64,000 bases of DNA, taken from positions 124,001 through 188,000 of the forward strand of contig CAUJHZ010000007.1 of NCBI GenBank assembly GCA_963205185.1, given 5' to 3'. Below are positions 24,436 through 33,478 of the stretch, one piece after another (the first letter of the stretch is position 1; each line of letters opens with the position of its first letter). The notes beneath the pieces are model-generated. The model was not told where the DNA came from. It was given only the letters and a program-made list of their open reading frames with translations, and searched no databases. The position numbers and the translations under genes were made by a program. Source of the stretch: Planctomycetota bacterium (GTDB lineage: Bacteria > Planctomycetota > Phycisphaerae > Phycisphaerales > UBA5793).

Positions 24436-25623
24436 TCAGTCTTCGGCCCGCTCGCCATCGGGCGCCATGCGGACGATGAGCGGATCGAACCGGCCGACCA
24501 CTTCCACGAGATCATCCTGCTGCGCCATGACCTGGCGGATGTCTTTGTATGCCATCGGCGCCTCGTCGAGTCCTGCGCTGAGCACGGTGACATTGCGCTC
24601 GGCGAGCAGCTTCTTCACGTGCGACCAGCGAAAGGACCGCCGCGCTTCTGAGCGTGACATGGCCCGCCCGGCGCCATGCGAAGCAGAATTGAGCGACGCC
24701 GCGTTTCCTTTGCCGCGCACGATGTAGCCGGGATCGGCCATCGAGCCGGGAATGACGCCCAGTACGCCCGCGCCCGCCGGTGTGGCGCCTTTGCGATGGA
24801 CCATGACCTCGCGCCCGCCGTGGGTTTCTTTCCACGCGAAGTTATGGTGGTTTTCCACGCCGGCGATCGCGCTCGCGCCAAGGCTCCGCACCACCCCTTC
24901 GTGGATCAATGCATGATTGGCCGAGGCGTACGCGCCCATGAGTTCCATCGCCGCCCAGTATTCGCGCCCGGGATCGGTATCGAGATCGAGCCACGCGAGG
25001 TGCCGCAGGGCCTTGGGCAGTTCCGGATGCAGTTCCATCGCCAGCTTTGAATAGTGGTTGGCCACGGCGAAGCCCGCGCCCCGGCTGCCGCTGTGGCTGA
25101 GCAGTGCGACGTATTCGCCGGCAGCCAGAGCCAAGTCCGGCTTCTCGAGCGTGAGGCGCCCGAACTCGACGAAGTGATTGCCCGAGCCGCTGGTGCCCAG
25201 TTGCCACCACGCCTTGTCGCGCGCCTGCCGCGTCACGGGGCTTACCGACCAGTCCATCTGCAGCACCGGATGATCGCGCTTCTTTTCCCACCTGGCGCCC
25301 ATGCCGAACGACGTCTCAGTCTTGAGGGCATTCGAAAGCCGATCGACCTGGCCACGCAGGGCGCTGGCCGGCGGATCGAGCACGCTCAGTTTCATGCGGC
25401 AGGCGATGTCCACGCCGACCGCATACGGGATGACCGCGTTGTCAGTGGCGAGCACGCCGCCAATGGGCAGGCCGTACCCGACGTGCGCATCGGGCATCAG
25501 AGCGGCCGAAACGCTCACGGGCAGTTCGCACGCGTGGCGCATCTGCTCGATGGACGCCGGATCGAGATCCAGACCCCAGGAGTTCCATTGCACCGTGCCG
25601 CACTGTTCGCTTTGGAACGGCAT
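24436..25623 (-). CDS. rtcB: RtcB-family RNA ligase
   Basis: A GTP- and Mn-dependent RNA ligase that joins 2',3'-cyclic phosphate or 3'-phosphate ends to 5'-OH ends, used in RNA repair or tRNA maturation. At 395 residues it is of the shorter bacterial RtcB class. Metal-site and active-site features are present: LMPDAHVGYGLPIGGV, YAVGVDIACRMKLS (metal-binding Cys), QLGTSGSGNHFVEFG, LLSHSGSRGAG, and NSASHGAGRAMSR, which holds the histidine that is guanylylated. No RtcA or Archease gene lies nearby, so its target RNA is not evident. Start is ATG 25623. Confidence 0.93.
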   Translation of the reverse strand: MPFQSEQCGTVQWNSWGLDLDPASIEQMRHACELPVSVSAALMPDAHVGYGLPIGGVLATDNAVIPYAVGVDIACRMKLSVLDPPASALRGQVDRLSNALKTETSFGMGARWEKKRDHPVLQMDWSVSPVTRQARDKAWWQLGTSGSGNHFVEFGRLTLEKPDLALAAGEYVALLSHSGSRGAGFAVANHYSKLAMELHPELPKALRHLAWLDLDTDPGREYWAAMELMGAYASANHALIHEGVVRSLGASAIAGVENHHNFAWKETHGGREVMVHRKGATPAGAGVLGVIPGSMADPGYIVRGKGNAASLNSASHGAGRAMSRSEARRSFRWSHVKKLLAERNVTVLSAGLDEAPMAYKDIRQVMAQQDDLVEVVGRFDPLIVRMAPDGERAED

Positions 25624-25651
25624 GTGGTCGCCTCGGCGCGTGTGGTTCAGA

Positions 25652-26182
25652 TCAATGCGCTACGGCGAGGGTGGCGGCGCGCTCAAGCGAAAGCAGCCCG
25701 CGCTTGATGCCAAGCGCATCGCTGGCGCTGTTGGTCGTGCCGGCGTATCCGTGGAGCCTGCCATCGCTGGCGACGACGCGATGGCAAGGCACAATGACCG
25801 AAAGTGGATTACAGCGCATGGCCTGCCCGGCAGCGCGCGAAGCCATGCGCGAACCAGCCATCTCCGCCAGTTCGGCGTAGGAGCGCACCTGCCCATGCGG
25901 GATGCTGCGGCATGCATCCCAGCAGCGGCGCTGGAAATCCGGTCCGGCGGGCGTGGGCACATCAGACCAGTCGGGAATGCCGCCGCCGGCGAAGTACTGG
26001 CGCAGCCGGTCCGCGACGTGGTCGAGCCAGGGCGAATTGCCTTTCGGCCGGACTCGCCCATCATCATGGGCCAGCTGCCGCCATTGCGAGTGCAGCGAGC
26101 CATCCGCGGATAAGTGGATGATCAATTGCCCCATGGGGGCGGCGATGACGCGCGTGGCGGCGCCGGAGTGGTGGGTTCTCAT
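25652..26182 (-). CDS. ogt: Methylated-DNA-protein cysteine methyltransferase
   Basis: A suicide DNA-repair protein that takes the methyl group from O6-methylguanine onto its own cysteine. The active-site motif IVPCHRVVASDG is intact, preceded by the recognition-helix region GQVRSYAELAEMAGSRMASR and RAAGQAMRCNPLSVI (asparagine hinge). The N-terminal 70 residues are the poorly conserved accessory domain, and the length of 176 residues is normal. I chose ATG 26182 instead of the longer 26227 frame because the N-terminal domain begins there. It lies 23 bp downstream of tyrS on the same strand and may be co-transcribed. Confidence 0.9.
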   Translation of the reverse strand: MRTHHSGAATRVIAAPMGQLIIHLSADGSLHSQWRQLAHDDGRVRPKGNSPWLDHVADRLRQYFAGGGIPDWSDVPTPAGPDFQRRCWDACRSIPHGQVRSYAELAEMAGSRMASRAAGQAMRCNPLSVIVPCHRVVASDGRLHGYAGTTNSASDALGIKRGLLSLERAATLAVAH

Positions 26183-26205
26183 TTCTGCTCTCCGATTCTG
26201 CGGCC

Positions 26206-27414
26206 TTACCCGCGAACGATGCGACAAATGCGCCGCTTTCCCACGCGCAGGATGATACCGTCGGCGCTGAGCGGCACCGTCAGCATTGGATCGGAGATCT
26301 TCTGCTCATCGATGCTCACGCCCCCCTGGGCCACCAGTCGCCGCGCCTCGCTGTTGCTCGCCGCGAAGCCCACTTCGCGCATCAGATCGAGAACGCCGGG
26401 GCACTCGAGCGCCAGCCGGTGCGTCTCAAGGTCGGCCGGAAGATTGCCCTCGCGGAAGCGGGAGGCAAATTCCTGCGCGGCGCGCTCGGCGGCCTCCGGG
26501 CCATGGAACCTATTGACGATTTCGCGCCCGAGACGCTCTTTCGCCTGGCGCGGGTGCGTGCGCTGCGCATCGCACAGCGCTTCGATCTCGCCGGCGGGAG
26601 CGGTCGTGCACAGTGTGAACCACTCGGCCATGAGGTGGTCGGGAATGGACATCGTCTTGCCGAACATCTCGTCGGCGCTCTCCGTCACGCCGATGTAGTT
26701 GCCCAGCGACTTGCTCATCTTTTCCTGCCCGTCGAGCCCGCGCAGAATCGGCATCGTGATCACGATTTGCGGCGGCTGCTCGTTGGCGATCTGGAAATCG
26801 CGACCGACCAGGTTGTTGAACGTCTGGTCCGTGCCGCCCAGTTCGACGTCGGCGCGGATGCACACCGAGTCCCACCCCTGCATGAGGGGGTAGAGAAACT
26901 CGTGCACCGAGATCGGCTGACCGGCCTTGTAGCGCTTGTCGAAGGTGTCGCGCTCGAGCATGCGGGCCACCGTCATGTGGCTCGCGAGGCGAATCGTGTC
27001 GGCGAATGTAAGTTTCGAGAGCCACTCGCTGTTGCGGCGGACTTCGAGCCTGCTTGGGTCGGGGTCGAGCACGCGAGTGGCCTGCTCGAGATACGTCTGA
27101 GCGTTAGCGTCGATCTCCTGTTCGGTGAGCATGGGCCGCGTCTTGGACTTGCCGGTGGGATCGCCGATCCGCGCGGTGTAGTCGCCGATGATGAGCACCG
27201 CAACGTGGCCAAGGTCTTGAAATCGGCGCATCAGGCCGAGCACGACGGTGTGGCCGAGATGGATGTCCGGGCTCGACGGATCCAGGCCCAGTTTGACGCG
27301 CAGCGGTCGCCGGGCGGCGCTGGCTTTGGCGAGCCGGGCGGCGAGTTCGTCGCGCGTGTAGACGGCCGCCGTGCCGCGCAGAAGTGCGTCAATCGTCGTG
27401 TCTGGTGGTGGCAT
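26206..27414 (-). CDS. tyrS: Tyrosyl-tRNA synthetase
   Basis: Charges tRNA-Tyr with tyrosine in the cytoplasm. This is the TyrRS of about 400 residues with the class I signatures SPDIHLGHTVVL (HIGH-like HLGH) and EKMSKSLGNYIGV (KMSKS), and a C-terminal S4 RNA-binding domain (VAQGGVSIDEQKISDP). This form belongs to the second bacterial TyrRS subtype (TyrZ-like), as judged by HLGH and KMSKS. A long plus-strand open frame runs across the gene but is only its antisense shadow. Start is ATG 27414. Confidence 0.96.
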   Translation of the reverse strand: MPPPDTTIDALLRGTAAVYTRDELAARLAKASAARRPLRVKLGLDPSSPDIHLGHTVVLGLMRRFQDLGHVAVLIIGDYTARIGDPTGKSKTRPMLTEQEIDANAQTYLEQATRVLDPDPSRLEVRRNSEWLSKLTFADTIRLASHMTVARMLERDTFDKRYKAGQPISVHEFLYPLMQGWDSVCIRADVELGGTDQTFNNLVGRDFQIANEQPPQIVITMPILRGLDGQEKMSKSLGNYIGVTESADEMFGKTMSIPDHLMAEWFTLCTTAPAGEIEALCDAQRTHPRQAKERLGREIVNRFHGPEAAERAAQEFASRFREGNLPADLETHRLALECPGVLDLMREVGFAASNSEARRLVAQGGVSIDEQKISDPMLTVPLSADGIILRVGKRRICRIVRG

Positions 27415-27552
27415 GGCGTGATCCTATCCGTTGCGGCGGGTGGAATCGCCGCGGCGGCGCCGGGCGCAATCATCCTGGTAGAGAGCAGTAACAAAGATCG
27501 CGCGGCAGTGCTATCGTTAGGTCTGGACGTTGCGGTGACGGGGGGACCACGC

Positions 27553-28413
27553 ATGAGCGTGTGCCGGGCATCGCCTCCAGTCGAGGAAAAGGAACTGTAC
27601 AACATGGTCAGCATCGCCGATCAGCGCGATCATCTCAACGCGCTGACTGATTGCATCATCGGTATGGCCCGGATTCACGCGGCGTCGCCTGCGGAATGGC
27701 TGACGGCCGCCGCGGAAATCATCCGCACGCGCCTGGCCCCGCGCCAGATCGTTTCGCTCTGGGACGGGAAAGGGGCCGACGCGTCGCGCTGGGAGTACAT
27801 CAACTTCGGCGTGAGCGCCAACCAGCCTGCGGAGGCCGCCCGCTGGAACAGCCAGTTCATGAACACGCTTGATGATGCGGGAATTACGCCCGGCGTGATC
27901 GCCGAGACGGTGCAGACGTCCATTGCCGGCCGCCTCACGCGCGGCCGCTACGAGTCGGACCACGAGCGCCGGACCTTCGAGGCCTATTCGCGCCGGCTCG
28001 GCGTGGAGTCGCTCGACTATTTTGGCGGCCCACTCGACAAGGGGGAGCCCCGGGGCGATACCGGGCGCACGCTCTTTCTTTCCGTGTGGTCCGCTGAGCG
28101 GGTCACTGCCGATGACGCGGGGCGCCGAGCGGCCCTGCAGCAGGCCTGGCGGGCCGCGGAAGAGCTGTACGTCGAAGCAATGAGCAAAGGCCCCGCCCGC
28201 CTGGCGTCGCTGCGGCAGCGCCTTACGCCCGGCCAGCTGCGTGTCGCCGAAATGCTCGCCCAGGGTTTGAGCAAGCGCGAGGTCGCGGCGAAACTTCAGC
28301 GCAGCGAACACACCATTCACGATCACACCAAGTCGATCTACCAGGCGCTGGACGTCAGCACCCGGGCCGAGTTCATGGCGCTCTGGTCCGGGACGGCTGC
28401 GCGATCGGAATGA
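27553..28413 (+). CDS. LuxR-type helix-turn-helix transcriptional regulator
   Basis: A 286-residue protein whose C-terminal 65 residues form a LuxR-type DNA-binding domain: LTPGQLRVAEMLAQGLSKRE, then VAAKLQRSEHTIHDHTKSIY with the recognition helix. The N-terminal 200 residues are a probable sensor domain of GAF-like size (PRQIVSLWDGKGADASRWEY, RGDTGRTLFLSVW) with no phosphorylation-site receiver. The start is ATG 27553 (GGGGGAC upstream); ATG 27604 with GAGGAAAAGGA upstream is an alternative. It is divergent from tyrS and convergent with the ABC permease gene, so its targets are not obvious. The ligand is unknown. Confidence 0.8.
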   Translation: MSVCRASPPVEEKELYNMVSIADQRDHLNALTDCIIGMARIHAASPAEWLTAAAEIIRTRLAPRQIVSLWDGKGADASRWEYINFGVSANQPAEAARWNSQFMNTLDDAGITPGVIAETVQTSIAGRLTRGRYESDHERRTFEAYSRRLGVESLDYFGGPLDKGEPRGDTGRTLFLSVWSAERVTADDAGRRAALQQAWRAAEELYVEAMSKGPARLASLRQRLTPGQLRVAEMLAQGLSKREVAAKLQRSEHTIHDHTKSIYQALDVSTRAEFMALWSGTAARSE

Positions 28414-28416
28414 AGA

Positions 28417-30156
28417 TCACACGCGAAACAGGGCGCCGGCTTTGCGTCCCATCAGCAGTGAAGCGCCTGTCAGCGTGATGATCAGCAGCAGCATGCCCCA
28501 CACGCCCATCGCCGAGGCAATGTACTCACCGTCTCCCAGACGCTGGTAGAGCGTGTAGATGGCCTTGGTCATCGGGTAGTGCACTTCGCGCTGCGCCAGG
28601 ATCAACGAGTCTGAAACTTCAAGCATCGAAAAGCTGAACACGAGCAGCCCACCGGCGATGAGATTGGCCATGATCAGCGGTAGCGTGATGACCGAAAGCG
28701 TCCGAAGAGGGCCCGCGCCGAGGTTTCGAGCCGCCTCTTCGAGTTCGACGGCCGTCTGCTCGAGGCCGGCGGTCACCGAGCGGACCATGTACGGCAGGCG
28801 GCGGACGGCGTAGGCGATCACGAGCAGCAGCAGGGGATTCGCCTCCGGCCCGAGCACATCGAACCGCTCGGCCAGCGGCGCCAGCCAGCCCCTCCAACCC
28901 TCCGCATCGCGGCCCCAGGTGAACGGCGGCGCCAGCGTCATGGCCACGTAGCCGAACGCGAGCACCATCCCGGGCACCGCCAGCGGCAGCATCGAAAGCG
29001 CATCAAGCAATCCGCGCCCAAACACCCGGCCGCGCGCGATGAGATAACCGATCAGCGTGCCGATGACCAGCGTCAGCACCATCGACATCGTCGCGTACTT
29101 GAGCGAGTTGGCGATCGAGCCCATCGCCAGGTTGTGCCCGAGCGCATCGCGGTAGTGATCGGTCGTCCACTGCACCGGCAGCACGGAGTGGTACCACTGG
29201 CCTGGCGCGGCGAAACTGGCGGCGATCACGCCCAGGTGGGGAAGCATCGCCGGAACGATGACCGCCGCAAAGAGCAGCCACGCGCCCAGTGTCCTGGCCG
29301 GGCCCAGCGGCCGCTCCTCGGACCGGATCGACGCTTTGGAGTACATGGCGTAGCCGCGCGATCCGAAGACGCCTTTGCCCAGCGCGTAGAGCAGCATGGC
29401 TGCAACGAGCATGACCACCGTCAGTGCGTAAGGCTGCGCCGACGATTCCATCTCCTTCAGCTGGTAGAACACCTGCACCGGCAGAACGTGCCGCATGTCG
29501 AACATGAGCGGCGTGCCCAGTTCGGTGAATGACCAGACGAAGACGATCGTGGCGCCCGCGAAGATGCCCGGTCGAATGAGCGGCAGGGTGATGCGCCGGA
29601 AGCGCATCCAACCGCCGGCGCCCAGATTGCGGCCGGCTTCGTCGAGCGTGGGATCCAGATTCGCCAGCGCGGAAAGCACGTTCAGATAAACGATCGGATA
29701 GAGGTGCAGCGCTTCGACGATCACCACGCCCCAGAACTTGCCCTGGCCCAGCACGTCGAGTTCGGTTCCCAGCAGTGCATTGAGCGAACCGGCCCGGCCG
29801 AGGATGTGTTTCATGCCGATGGCGCCGACGAACGGCGGCAGCACGAGCGGCACGAGCACCAATGCATTCCAGATTCGCTTGCCCGCGAAGGCGTACCGCG
29901 CCGAAACAACGGCCAGCGGCAGCGACATGACAATGGCCAGGACCGTCGTCACCGCGGCGATCATCGCCGAAGTCGCCAGACTCTCGCGCAACGACGGGTC
30001 GGCAAAGACGAGTCGAATGGGCGCCAGCGAGAACGCGCCGTCCGGGCCGACGAAGCCGCCGCGCACCGTCAGCACGATGGGCCAGATGAGAAACGCAGCC
30101 AGCAGGGCGAGCAGCGCCAGAACCAGAACCTGTTGCCCGACCAGCCGGAGTCTCAT
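28417..30156 (-). CDS. ABC transporter permease, fused double-domain (FbpB/iron or thiamine type)
   Basis: An inner-membrane protein of 579 residues with two tandem binding-protein-dependent permease domains, each with about six helices and an EAA loop: DEAGRNLGAGGWMRFRRITL near residue 200 and EEAARNLGAGPLRTLSVITL near residue 480. This double form is typical of Fe(III), thiamine or similar import systems, where one chain forms the whole channel. No gene for the solute-binding protein or ATPase lies next to it in the window, which is unusual. The frame continues upstream to 30330, but ATG 30156 begins right before the first helix. It is divergent from mgtE. Confidence 0.88.
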   Translation of the reverse strand: MRLRLVGQQVLVLALLALLAAFLIWPIVLTVRGGFVGPDGAFSLAPIRLVFADPSLRESLATSAMIAAVTTVLAIVMSLPLAVVSARYAFAGKRIWNALVLVPLVLPPFVGAIGMKHILGRAGSLNALLGTELDVLGQGKFWGVVIVEALHLYPIVYLNVLSALANLDPTLDEAGRNLGAGGWMRFRRITLPLIRPGIFAGATIVFVWSFTELGTPLMFDMRHVLPVQVFYQLKEMESSAQPYALTVVMLVAAMLLYALGKGVFGSRGYAMYSKASIRSEERPLGPARTLGAWLLFAAVIVPAMLPHLGVIAASFAAPGQWYHSVLPVQWTTDHYRDALGHNLAMGSIANSLKYATMSMVLTLVIGTLIGYLIARGRVFGRGLLDALSMLPLAVPGMVLAFGYVAMTLAPPFTWGRDAEGWRGWLAPLAERFDVLGPEANPLLLLVIAYAVRRLPYMVRSVTAGLEQTAVELEEAARNLGAGPLRTLSVITLPLIMANLIAGGLLVFSFSMLEVSDSLILAQREVHYPMTKAIYTLYQRLGDGEYIASAMGVWGMLLLIITLTGASLLMGRKAGALFRV

Positions 30157-30290
30157 GCGGTCGAAACAGTAGTCCGCGGCCAGACGCGCGGCCGATTCAG
30201 ACTGAGTGAGCGAGTTGGCCGCCTGATGTCGAACGCCGGACTGGATGTTGGGTCCGCAGATGCAGCGAATCGGGCTCCTACACTCGTGCC

Positions 30291-31802
30291 ATGTCCAACG
30301 GACCGGACCAGCACGACCACGAGTACGCACCCGACGATCGGGCGCCGATTGCCGGCGAAGTCGCCAAGACGCCGATCGAAGGCGCGCGACCGCTGCTCGA
30401 AGACGTGACGGCCGAATCGCCGCTTGATCAGACGGTTGCGCGCATCCTTTCCGCCTCCGAACTGGTCAACGTCGATGTGCTCGCCCCCGCCGTGCAGGCC
30501 CTTGAGCCCGCCGACGCCGCCGACGCACTCGAAGAGATCGAGATGGACGCGGCGGCCAACGTCGTGGTGCGCATGCCTGAGGACGAGGCGGCCGCCGACA
30601 TCGCCGCGATGGAGACGCCCTGGGCCGTCGAAGTACTCCGGCAGGTGATGACCGACTACGGCGCGGAGATTGCCTCGCGCTACCTGGACCGGATGGAGGC
30701 CGACGACGCCGTGGACATCCTCCAGGCCATGACCGAGGAGGAGCGCGAGCGCATCTTCGACGTGCTTGCTCCTGCGAGCGCCGTCCATTTCAAACAGTTA
30801 TTGCGGTTCGACCCCGAGACGGCCGGCGGCATGATGACCATCGAATTCGTCAAGGTGAGCCGTGACGCCACCGTCGCCCAGGCAATCGATTCGCTCCGCA
30901 GCCAGCATGACGTGGAGTTCAACCAGGTTTACTGCGTCGATTCGAAGCAGCATCTCGTCGGCACCGTGTCGCCCAAGAGCCTGCTCGTGGCGTCGGCGAC
31001 CGACCCCATCGCCGACCTGATCGACGATGAGGTCGACTACCTGCGCCCCGAGACCGACCGCGAAGAGATCGCCGCCGCGTTCGAGCGCTACGACTACAAC
31101 GAGATGCCGGTGGTCGATCACGCGGGCCGGCTGCTGGGCATCGTGACGGTCGATGACGTGCTCGACATCATCCGCGCTGAACACACGGAAGACGCGTACA
31201 AGATGGTCGGCGCCGGCATGGGCGAGGCGGTCTACAGCAACATCGGGCAGAAGTTCCGGGGGCGCTTCCCGTGGCTGGTCGTTAACGTCTTTACCTCGAT
31301 GGTGGCGGCGATGGTGGTGCTGCAGTTCGATCATCTCATCGCCGAACTGGCGATCCTCGCCGTGATGATGCCCGTCATCGCCAACCAGGCCGGCAACGCC
31401 GGGCAGCAGTCGCTGGCGGTCACGCTGCGCGGCCTCGTGTTGGGCGAGGTGCGCGGCCGGCGAGCCTGGCCGCTTGTGCGGCGTGAGGTGACCGTCGGCC
31501 TGCTCAACGGCTTCATCGTCGGCGCCTGCATCGGGCTGGTCGTGGCGGTGATGACGTTGATCGGTCTGCGAAGCGTGCAGTGGGAATTGGGAATCGTCAT
31601 TGCCGTCGCGATGACCGCATCCGTTGGCACCGGTTGCCTGGCGGGATCGGCCATGCCGCTGGTGCTCGATCGCTTCGGGTTTGATCCGGCGACGGGATCA
31701 ACGATCTTTCTGACCATGGTGACGGATTCGGTCAGTTTTCTCACCTTCCTCGGCCTGGCGAGCGTGCTTCAGAGGCTGCTGATGGCCCCGCCGGGCGGCT
31801 GA
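30291..31802 (+). CDS. mgtE: Magnesium transporter MgtE
   Basis: An Mg2+ channel/transporter of the inner membrane. Domains in order: an acidic N-terminal segment, the MgtE N domain (about residues 60-180, AADALEEIEMD...DDAVDILQAM), two CBS domains (about 190-310, VDSKQHLVGTVSPKSLLVAS and EMPVVDHAGRLLGIVTVDDV), and five membrane helices with PVIANQAGNAGQQSLAV, the pore signature, and VGTGCLAGSAMPLVLDRFG. In this family the cytoplasmic N and CBS domains close the pore when Mg2+ is high. Length 503 is normal. Start is ATG 30291. Confidence 0.95.
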   Translation: MSNGPDQHDHEYAPDDRAPIAGEVAKTPIEGARPLLEDVTAESPLDQTVARILSASELVNVDVLAPAVQALEPADAADALEEIEMDAAANVVVRMPEDEAAADIAAMETPWAVEVLRQVMTDYGAEIASRYLDRMEADDAVDILQAMTEEERERIFDVLAPASAVHFKQLLRFDPETAGGMMTIEFVKVSRDATVAQAIDSLRSQHDVEFNQVYCVDSKQHLVGTVSPKSLLVASATDPIADLIDDEVDYLRPETDREEIAAAFERYDYNEMPVVDHAGRLLGIVTVDDVLDIIRAEHTEDAYKMVGAGMGEAVYSNIGQKFRGRFPWLVVNVFTSMVAAMVVLQFDHLIAELAILAVMMPVIANQAGNAGQQSLAVTLRGLVLGEVRGRRAWPLVRREVTVGLLNGFIVGACIGLVVAVMTLIGLRSVQWELGIVIAVAMTASVGTGCLAGSAMPLVLDRFGFDPATGSTIFLTMVTDSVSFLTFLGLASVLQRLLMAPPGG

Positions 31803-32010
31803 GCGGCGTGCGCCGCCTCCCGCGGGACCGAAAATCATTGACGCCAACCACTTGACGAATGCCTGGCCGGGCGAGACACTGTTGGACCCGCACGCTGGGC
31901 TTGCGGCCGGCGCGGAGCGTGCCGGAACGGGTCAGGCGCTCTCTCCGGCCCATCGACGGAACTGAGCGAGCGCCCATCGAACGGAATTCGCCTCCTGGAG
32001 GTCTCGGACA

Positions 32011-33381
32011 ATGGCGTCAAGATCGAATAGCGGCATGGGGGTGCTGGTGGCCCTGGTCATCTTCATCATGCTCACCATCACGCTGCTGCTGCTGCTCATG
32101 CTCTTCTACACCAAGGCGGACAAGGAAGCGCAGGCTCGCGAATCTGCCGAAGCCGCAGCGCGCGAGTTCATCCGGCAGGATGAGCGCAACCGCGACGACA
32201 TCGCCAGACTCAAGAGCGAAGCTTCCGCCGAGGGCAAGAGCGTCGTCATGTACCTGCGCGACCAGATTCAGACCACGATGCGGAAAGTCGCCGGAAACGC
32301 GAACCTCTCTCCGGCTCGGCTCGGCACGCAACTCGAACAGCTCGGCATGGCCGAAGGCGAGTCGCTCACCGGCGTAGTCACCACCCTGCGCACCCAGCTC
32401 AAGGACGCTCAGGACCAGATCGCTTCGCTTGAATCGGAACTGAACTCGGCGCACACGCGACTGGGCGAAGAAGTCGCGCGCCGCGAGCAGAACCAGGATG
32501 ACTACGAGGCCACCGTCGCGGCTCTCAAGGCCGACATCGACGCCACCAAGGCCCGCGCCGATCGATATCAGCAGCAGGTGCTTCAGTCCGAGCAGGACAT
32601 GAACGCCCGCGTACAGGAGATCCGCGACAACCTCGAGCAGCAGATCGCGTCGCTCACGGAGCAACTCGAGCGACGCGACGTGACGATTGCCGGCCTGCAG
32701 GACAACGTCACCTCGCTTCAGACCCGCCTCCGCGAGACTTCGGTGAGCAAGCACGACGAGGGCCAGCAGGTTGACGGCGAAGTCGTCCGCATGGTCGGCA
32801 ATGACGAGGTGTTCATCAACCTCGGCCAGAAGCAGCACGTCGTGCTCGGCATGACGTTCAACGTGTACGGCTCGACCTCCGAGATGCGGCCCGACGCCGC
32901 CGGGCAGGTGCCTCAGGGCAAGGCGACGATCGAAGTGACCCGCATCGGCGATACGACCTCCACGGCACGCATCATCCGCTCCACGCCGGGCCGCGCCGTC
33001 GTCGAGGGCGATCTCATCGTCAACCCGGTCTATGACCGCAACAAGGAATACCAGTTCTACGTCTTCGGCGAATTCGATCTCGACGGAGAGAACGGCACGA
33101 GTTCGCTCGAAACGGAAATCGTCCGGTCGCGCATCAAGGAGTGGGGCGGCAATCTCCGCGACCAGTTCTCGGGCGACATTGACTTCCTCGTGCTGGGCGT
33201 GGCGCCGAGCATGCCGCTGCAGCCCCGGTCGGACGCGACTCCGCCCGAGGTCATGCGCTATCGCCGCGAGCGGCAGTTCTATGACGATTACCAGAATCTT
33301 CTGGACCGCGCTCAAAAGCTCTCGATTCCCGTGCTCAACCAGAACCGCCTGCTCACGTTGATCGGTTACTACGGAAACTGA
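32011..33381 (+). CDS. Membrane-anchored coiled-coil protein with a BRCT-like C-terminus
   Basis: A 456-residue protein I cannot name. It has one N-terminal membrane helix (about residues 9-33), then a long coiled coil (about 35-250, rich in Glu, Gln and Leu heptads), then a beta-rich segment at about 255-350 (VVRMVGNDEVFINLGQKQHV, GRAVVEGDLIVNP) that resembles the C-terminal domain of FlgT-like proteins. The last 100 residues have the layout of a BRCT domain: YQFYVFGEFDLDG, IVRSRIKEWGGNLRDQF with the paired Gly, DIDFLVLG, and LLDRAQKLSIPVLNQNRLL. The start ATG 32011 has GGAGG upstream. A strong terminator follows the gene. The BRCT-like reading is an inference from pattern only. Confidence 0.7.
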   Translation: MASRSNSGMGVLVALVIFIMLTITLLLLLMLFYTKADKEAQARESAEAAAREFIRQDERNRDDIARLKSEASAEGKSVVMYLRDQIQTTMRKVAGNANLSPARLGTQLEQLGMAEGESLTGVVTTLRTQLKDAQDQIASLESELNSAHTRLGEEVARREQNQDDYEATVAALKADIDATKARADRYQQQVLQSEQDMNARVQEIRDNLEQQIASLTEQLERRDVTIAGLQDNVTSLQTRLRETSVSKHDEGQQVDGEVVRMVGNDEVFINLGQKQHVVLGMTFNVYGSTSEMRPDAAGQVPQGKATIEVTRIGDTTSTARIIRSTPGRAVVEGDLIVNPVYDRNKEYQFYVFGEFDLDGENGTSSLETEIVRSRIKEWGGNLRDQFSGDIDFLVLGVAPSMPLQPRSDATPPEVMRYRRERQFYDDYQNLLDRAQKLSIPVLNQNRLLTLIGYYGN

Positions 33382-33406
33382 GCCCGGCGAAAATCACGAT
33401 CACATC

Positions 33407-33433
33407 AGCCCCGCGCTTCGGCGCGGGGCTTTT
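33407..33433 (+). terminator. Strong Rho-independent terminator
   Basis: A perfect 10-bp stem (AGCCCCGCGC with GCGCGGGGCT) closed by a TTCG tetraloop and followed by TTT on the plus strand. It lies 25 bp after the stop of the coiled-coil protein gene and separates it from the acyltransferase gene. Confidence 0.93.
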
Positions 33434-33478
33434 CATATCCTCTCCGGCCCCTGTTGCAGTCGATGACGAAGATCAGCC

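Noticed and set aside
26419-27540. Long plus-strand open frame (664 codons) across tyrS
   Set aside because: The part over tyrS is the antisense frame of a clear minus-strand gene and has no protein motifs; only the 3' part from 27553 is a real gene.
31803-31850. Possible terminator after mgtE (GCGGCG-TG-CGCCGC)
   Set aside because: The stem is short, the loop is only two bases and there is no T-run.
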